This document shows positions 4,619 through 6,618 of a stretch of 6,618 bases of DNA, piece after piece. A model generated the notes under the pieces. It ran no database searches. It saw only the letters and a program-made list of their open reading frames with translations, and was not told the origin of the DNA. A program made the position numbers and the translations under genes. This DNA is from an uncultured bacterium. Lineage in GTDB: Bacteria > Patescibacteriota > Minisyncoccia > Phycocordibacterales > CAIZIN01. The DNA lies in assembly GCA_903933085.1 (NCBI GenBank), contig CAIZIN010000066.1, positions 1-6,618 on the forward strand, given 5' to 3'. Numbering within the stretch: the stretch's first letter is position 1; every line of letters starts with the position of its first letter.

Positions 4619-5944
4619 TTATTTGATTTTTGAATTTTCTAATATCACATTTCGTACCTCCCCATCTGCCACACTTACAGCAGTGTCTGTATTTGATCGT
4701 CCAGATATTACTGACTCTATCATCTTTTTGAACACAAGTTCAGTACTTGCAGGATTTGGATCTGGCCAAGTGTCAGAAATTAAGGCTGAATCATAAAAAA
4801 TCTGCATGTATGGATCAGAAGAATTATTCACAAGGACATCTTTTCTGACTGGAGGTAAATTAGTAATTACAGAAAGATCTGCAATAGAACTTTTTGAGGT
4901 CATTGTAATAATTTGCGTCAATGCTGAATTTTGATTTTTTGATGATTTCAAAATTGCCAATCCGTAAATTTTTGCAAAAACAGATTTTTTATTTGCCCCA
5001 GTTGCCTGAGGAACTCCTGAAACATCAAAATTTAAATTTGGATTCTTGAAAGGTATGCTTGCCAACTCACTTGCGAATCCAAAATAAATTGACGTATCAC
5101 CAGAAATAAATGAATCAAAAGATGATTTCAAAGATTTATTCCAAGAATATAGATCCTTGGATGGGTTCGCAAAATCTGTATAAAAAGAAAGCGCAACAGT
5201 TCCTGCTGTATTGTCTGCAGAACCTGAATTGAAATATAAAGATGAACGATATGAATCATCAGGATTTTTAGTTACTATCTGTGCCCCAGCTTGAATGAAA
5301 AGCATACTTAAAATATCCTTTGAATGAAGAATATTTTGGTATTCACCTAAAGCCACACCACTTTGAGTTACATTAAAATTTGAATCTTTTTTAGTAAGTT
5401 TTAGTACGACCTTAGAAAAATCATTCCAATCTTTTGGAGGATTTACGATATTAGCATTAACAAAATGAGTTTTATTCCAATACATAACCATTGGATCAAC
5501 AATAAATGGAATTGCCAATACACCATCTGACTTTAAATATACAGAAGACGCATCTATAAATTGATCTTTAAAATTTCTAATTGGATATGTCGCGAAAGGA
5601 ATTGTGGTAAATTTATTAACATTTTTCAAAACCATATCTTCAGATATAACAGCTATATCTGGACCAGCACCATCAGCAATAGCTTCGATTAAATCTTTTT
5701 CAAAAGTTTTGGCATCTTTTTGAACATAAGTCATTTGCAAAGAATTTTTATCATTAGCGGTAATGACCTCCACAAATTTTGCCATCGCGTCAGAAGAAAG
5801 TGTCCCCCACATAATAACCGGAGTGGTCGTAGTACTAGTTCCCTGTTTTAATTTTGAAGTCGAAAATATAATAACCCCCAAAAGTATAAAAGAGCTAAAT
5901 ACTATAAGAATAATGACTTGAAAATTAGTTGTTTTTTGTTCCAT
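4619..5944 (-). CDS. Membrane-anchored extracellular solute-binding protein (family 1-like)
   Basis: This 441-residue protein resembles periplasmic binding proteins of ABC sugar importers. A single N-terminal membrane helix (about residues 9-29) is followed by a Ser/Thr-rich linker, then a mature domain starting PVIMWGTLS. It includes segments typical of the fold, such as GPDIAVISEDMV, a stretch around PFIVDPMVMYWNKTHF, and PKDWNDFSKVV. There is no lipobox and I see no cysteine at all, so the protein is tethered by its uncleaved helix and not as a lipoprotein. It lies 1 bp after the methyltransferase stop and 1 bp before the first pilin-like gene, without a Shine-Dalgarno motif. No permease or ATPase gene is in the window. 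The ligand is unknown. The protein may supply an importer encoded elsewhere or act as a surface-binding component of the pilin-like system. Confidence 0.82.
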   Translation of the reverse strand: MEQKTTNFQVIILIVFSSFILLGVIIFSTSKLKQGTSTTTTPVIMWGTLSSDAMAKFVEVITANDKNSLQMTYVQKDAKTFEKDLIEAIADGAGPDIAVISEDMVLKNVNKFTTIPFATYPIRNFKDQFIDASSVYLKSDGVLAIPFIVDPMVMYWNKTHFVNANIVNPPKDWNDFSKVVLKLTKKDSNFNVTQSGVALGEYQNILHSKDILSMLFIQAGAQIVTKNPDDSYRSSLYFNSGSADNTAGTVALSFYTDFANPSKDLYSWNKSLKSSFDSFISGDTSIYFGFASELASIPFKNPNLNFDVSGVPQATGANKKSVFAKIYGLAILKSSKNQNSALTQIITMTSKSSIADLSVITNLPPVRKDVLVNNSSDPYMQIFYDSALISDTWPDPNPASTELVFKKMIESVISGRSNTDTAVSVADGEVRNVILENSKIK

Positions 5945-5945
5945 G

Positions 5946-6470
5946 TTATTTTATAAATAGTATACCATAATGATGATCTCCCGCGGGAAAACCAGCTTCT
6001 TTTTTAAAATAATTTCTTTCAAAAATATCTTCTGCTTGCTTAGCATAAATTACACTATCTTTATGTGGACCTAGGTTTTCAAAAGAATCTGACCAATCTA
6101 TGAAAATAACCTTCCCGCCTTTTTTTAAAACCCTACGAATTTCTTGAATACAAGCATTTTTATCTTCAATTTGAAAAAAAGTATTTACCAAAAATACACG
6201 ATCAACACTCTCATCTTTTAATGTTGTACCTTTCTCTTTTTCAAGATTTCCAAATATAACTTCAATATTTTCTAACTTATGAAACTTAGCTTCATTATGA
6301 AGCTTTGTAAGTAAATCTTTTTGGACATCAATTGCATACACAACACCGTGTACTCCAACTCTTTTTGCAAGAAGTAGAGAAAAAGTACCAATATTTGATC
6401 CAAAATCTGCAACCTTCATACCATGATGAACGTCACAGTATTCAACAATTTTTTCAGGGCTTAAGAACAT
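5946..6470 (-). CDS. Class I SAM-dependent methyltransferase (small Patescibacteria type)
   Basis: This 174-residue protein has a Rossmann-type methyltransferase core. Motif I is VADFGSNIG (residues 20-28), where the usual second glycine of GxGxG is asparagine. The acidic residue ending strand 2 is D48 in AIDVQ. GNLEKE (about 74-79) and DESVDRVFLVNTFF (about 86-99) fit the motif III/IV region, and RRVLKKGGKVIFIDWSDSF is the typical helix-strand after it. The C-terminus carries AGDHHYGILF, a segment I associate with a small methyltransferase family common in Patescibacteria. The substrate is unknown. The start is set by the only usable ATG, at 6470; the upstream ATG meets a stop after one codon. 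The promoter places +1 on this ATG, so the mRNA is probably leaderless. It is first gene of the operon with the solute-binding protein and pilin-like genes. Confidence 0.82.
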   Translation of the reverse strand: MFLSPEKIVEYCDVHHGMKVADFGSNIGTFSLLLAKRVGVHGVVYAIDVQKDLLTKLHNEAKFHKLENIEVIFGNLEKEKGTTLKDESVDRVFLVNTFFQIEDKNACIQEIRRVLKKGGKVIFIDWSDSFENLGPHKDSVIYAKQAEDIFERNYFKKEAGFPAGDHHYGILFIK

Positions 6471-6472
6471 GC

Positions 6473-6499
6473 AAATATTATACCATAGGTATAATATTT
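6473..6499. repeat. Perfect 12-3-12 palindrome overlapping the methyltransferase promoter
   Basis: AAATATTATACC (6473-6484) and GGTATAATATTT (6488-6499) are exact inverted copies around the 3-bp centre ATA. Each arm holds a TATAAT, one on each strand, so the element is either a back-to-back pair of -10 boxes or a two-fold symmetric operator that would block the promoter. Confidence 0.8.
6477..6485 (-). promoter_or_regulatory. Extended -10 promoter giving a leaderless methyltransferase transcript
   Basis: On the minus strand, TGGTATAAT (6485-6477) is a full extended -10. Counting 7 bases from the last T of the box places +1 at 6470, the A of the methyltransferase ATG. The -35 region (ATTTCT at a 17-bp spacing) is weak, as expected when an extended -10 compensates. 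Confidence 0.7.
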
Positions 6500-6507
6500 A
6501 GAAATAT

Positions 6508-6607
6508 GATTTAAGATTTATGATTCAAGAATAATATAGATTCAACAAAACAACCACGCTCGAAGAGCGTGTTTGTTTTCCCATTCCTGAATCATAAATC
6601 CTAAATC
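6508..6607. repeat. Intergenic inverted repeat pair flanking a terminator
   Basis: The 24-bp arm at 6508-6531 matches the reverse complement of 6584-6607 at 22 of 24 positions. A second 9-bp pair, TAGATTCAA (6537-6545) and TTGAATCTA (6608-6616), continues the pattern in a different order. Within the arms the units GATTTA and GATTCA recur. The block may be a degenerate intergenic repeat family of this genome, or the stem of a long RNA hairpin. It may extend past the window edge. Confidence 0.65.
6547..6579. terminator. Strong bidirectional intrinsic terminator
   Basis: The 7-bp G/C-rich stem CACGCTC/GAGCGTG (6555-6561 with 6565-6571, loop GAA) is extended, after one mismatch, by AAAACAA/TTGTTTT (6547-6553 with 6573-6579). 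The flanking A and T tracts let it work on both strands. It would end transcripts entering from beyond 6618 before they reach the methyltransferase promoter, and any plus-strand transcript starting at the palindrome. Confidence 0.8.
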
Positions 6608-6618
6608 TTGAATCTATC

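Noticed and set aside
1..6618. CRISPR array, insertion sequence or replication origin
   Set aside because: There are no regularly spaced direct repeats, no transposase or integrase frames, and no DnaA-box cluster that I can see.

Overview
The window most likely comes from a low-G+C bacterium of the Candidate Phyla Radiation (Patescibacteria, probably a Parcubacteria-type lineage). The evidence is a compact minus-strand cluster seen often in such genomes: a small class I methyltransferase with a C-terminal GDHHYG motif, a membrane-anchored solute-binding protein, and a series of two-helix TrbC/VirB2-type pilin-like proteins. Few genes have a Shine-Dalgarno sequence, there are extended -10 (TGnTATAAT) promoters, and TGA acts as a stop. 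The lineage is inferred from gene content and not proven.

Layout. Positions 1-321 hold two minus-strand tRNA genes: tRNA-Leu(UAG), cut by the window edge, and tRNA-Lys(CUU). The 171-bp spacer between them carries an interrupted inverted copy and a short direct copy of the tRNA-Lys 3' end, and could fold into a three-way junction. Positions 422-2094 form a plus-strand two-gene operon with its own promoter and terminator. It encodes an SPFH/band-7 membrane protein and an unrecognised three-helix membrane protein that starts at TTG.

Positions 2098-6485 run on the minus strand. In order of transcription the genes are a methyltransferase (6470-5946), a solute-binding protein (5944-4619), and six small two-helix membrane proteins arranged as three pairs: 4617-4225 with 4203-3826, 3723-3388 with 3383-3087, and 2785-2420 with 2412-2143. 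The first four genes are packed with gaps of 1, 1 and 21 bp. The second and third pairs follow gaps of 102 and 303 bp and have candidate promoters of their own. The methyltransferase promoter puts +1 exactly on the A of the ATG (leaderless), and its -10 lies inside a perfect 12-3-12 palindrome. Positions 6508-6618 are an intergenic block of inverted repeats around a strong bidirectional terminator hairpin.

How the genes may work together (inference). The six pilin-like proteins fall into two sequence types, so the cluster looks like a multi-subunit envelope structure encoded with a tethered extracellular binding protein. No ATPase, coupling protein or ABC permease lies in the window, so any secretion, adhesion or uptake machinery must be elsewhere. 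The SPFH operon, which converges on the cluster, probably does separate membrane-organising work.
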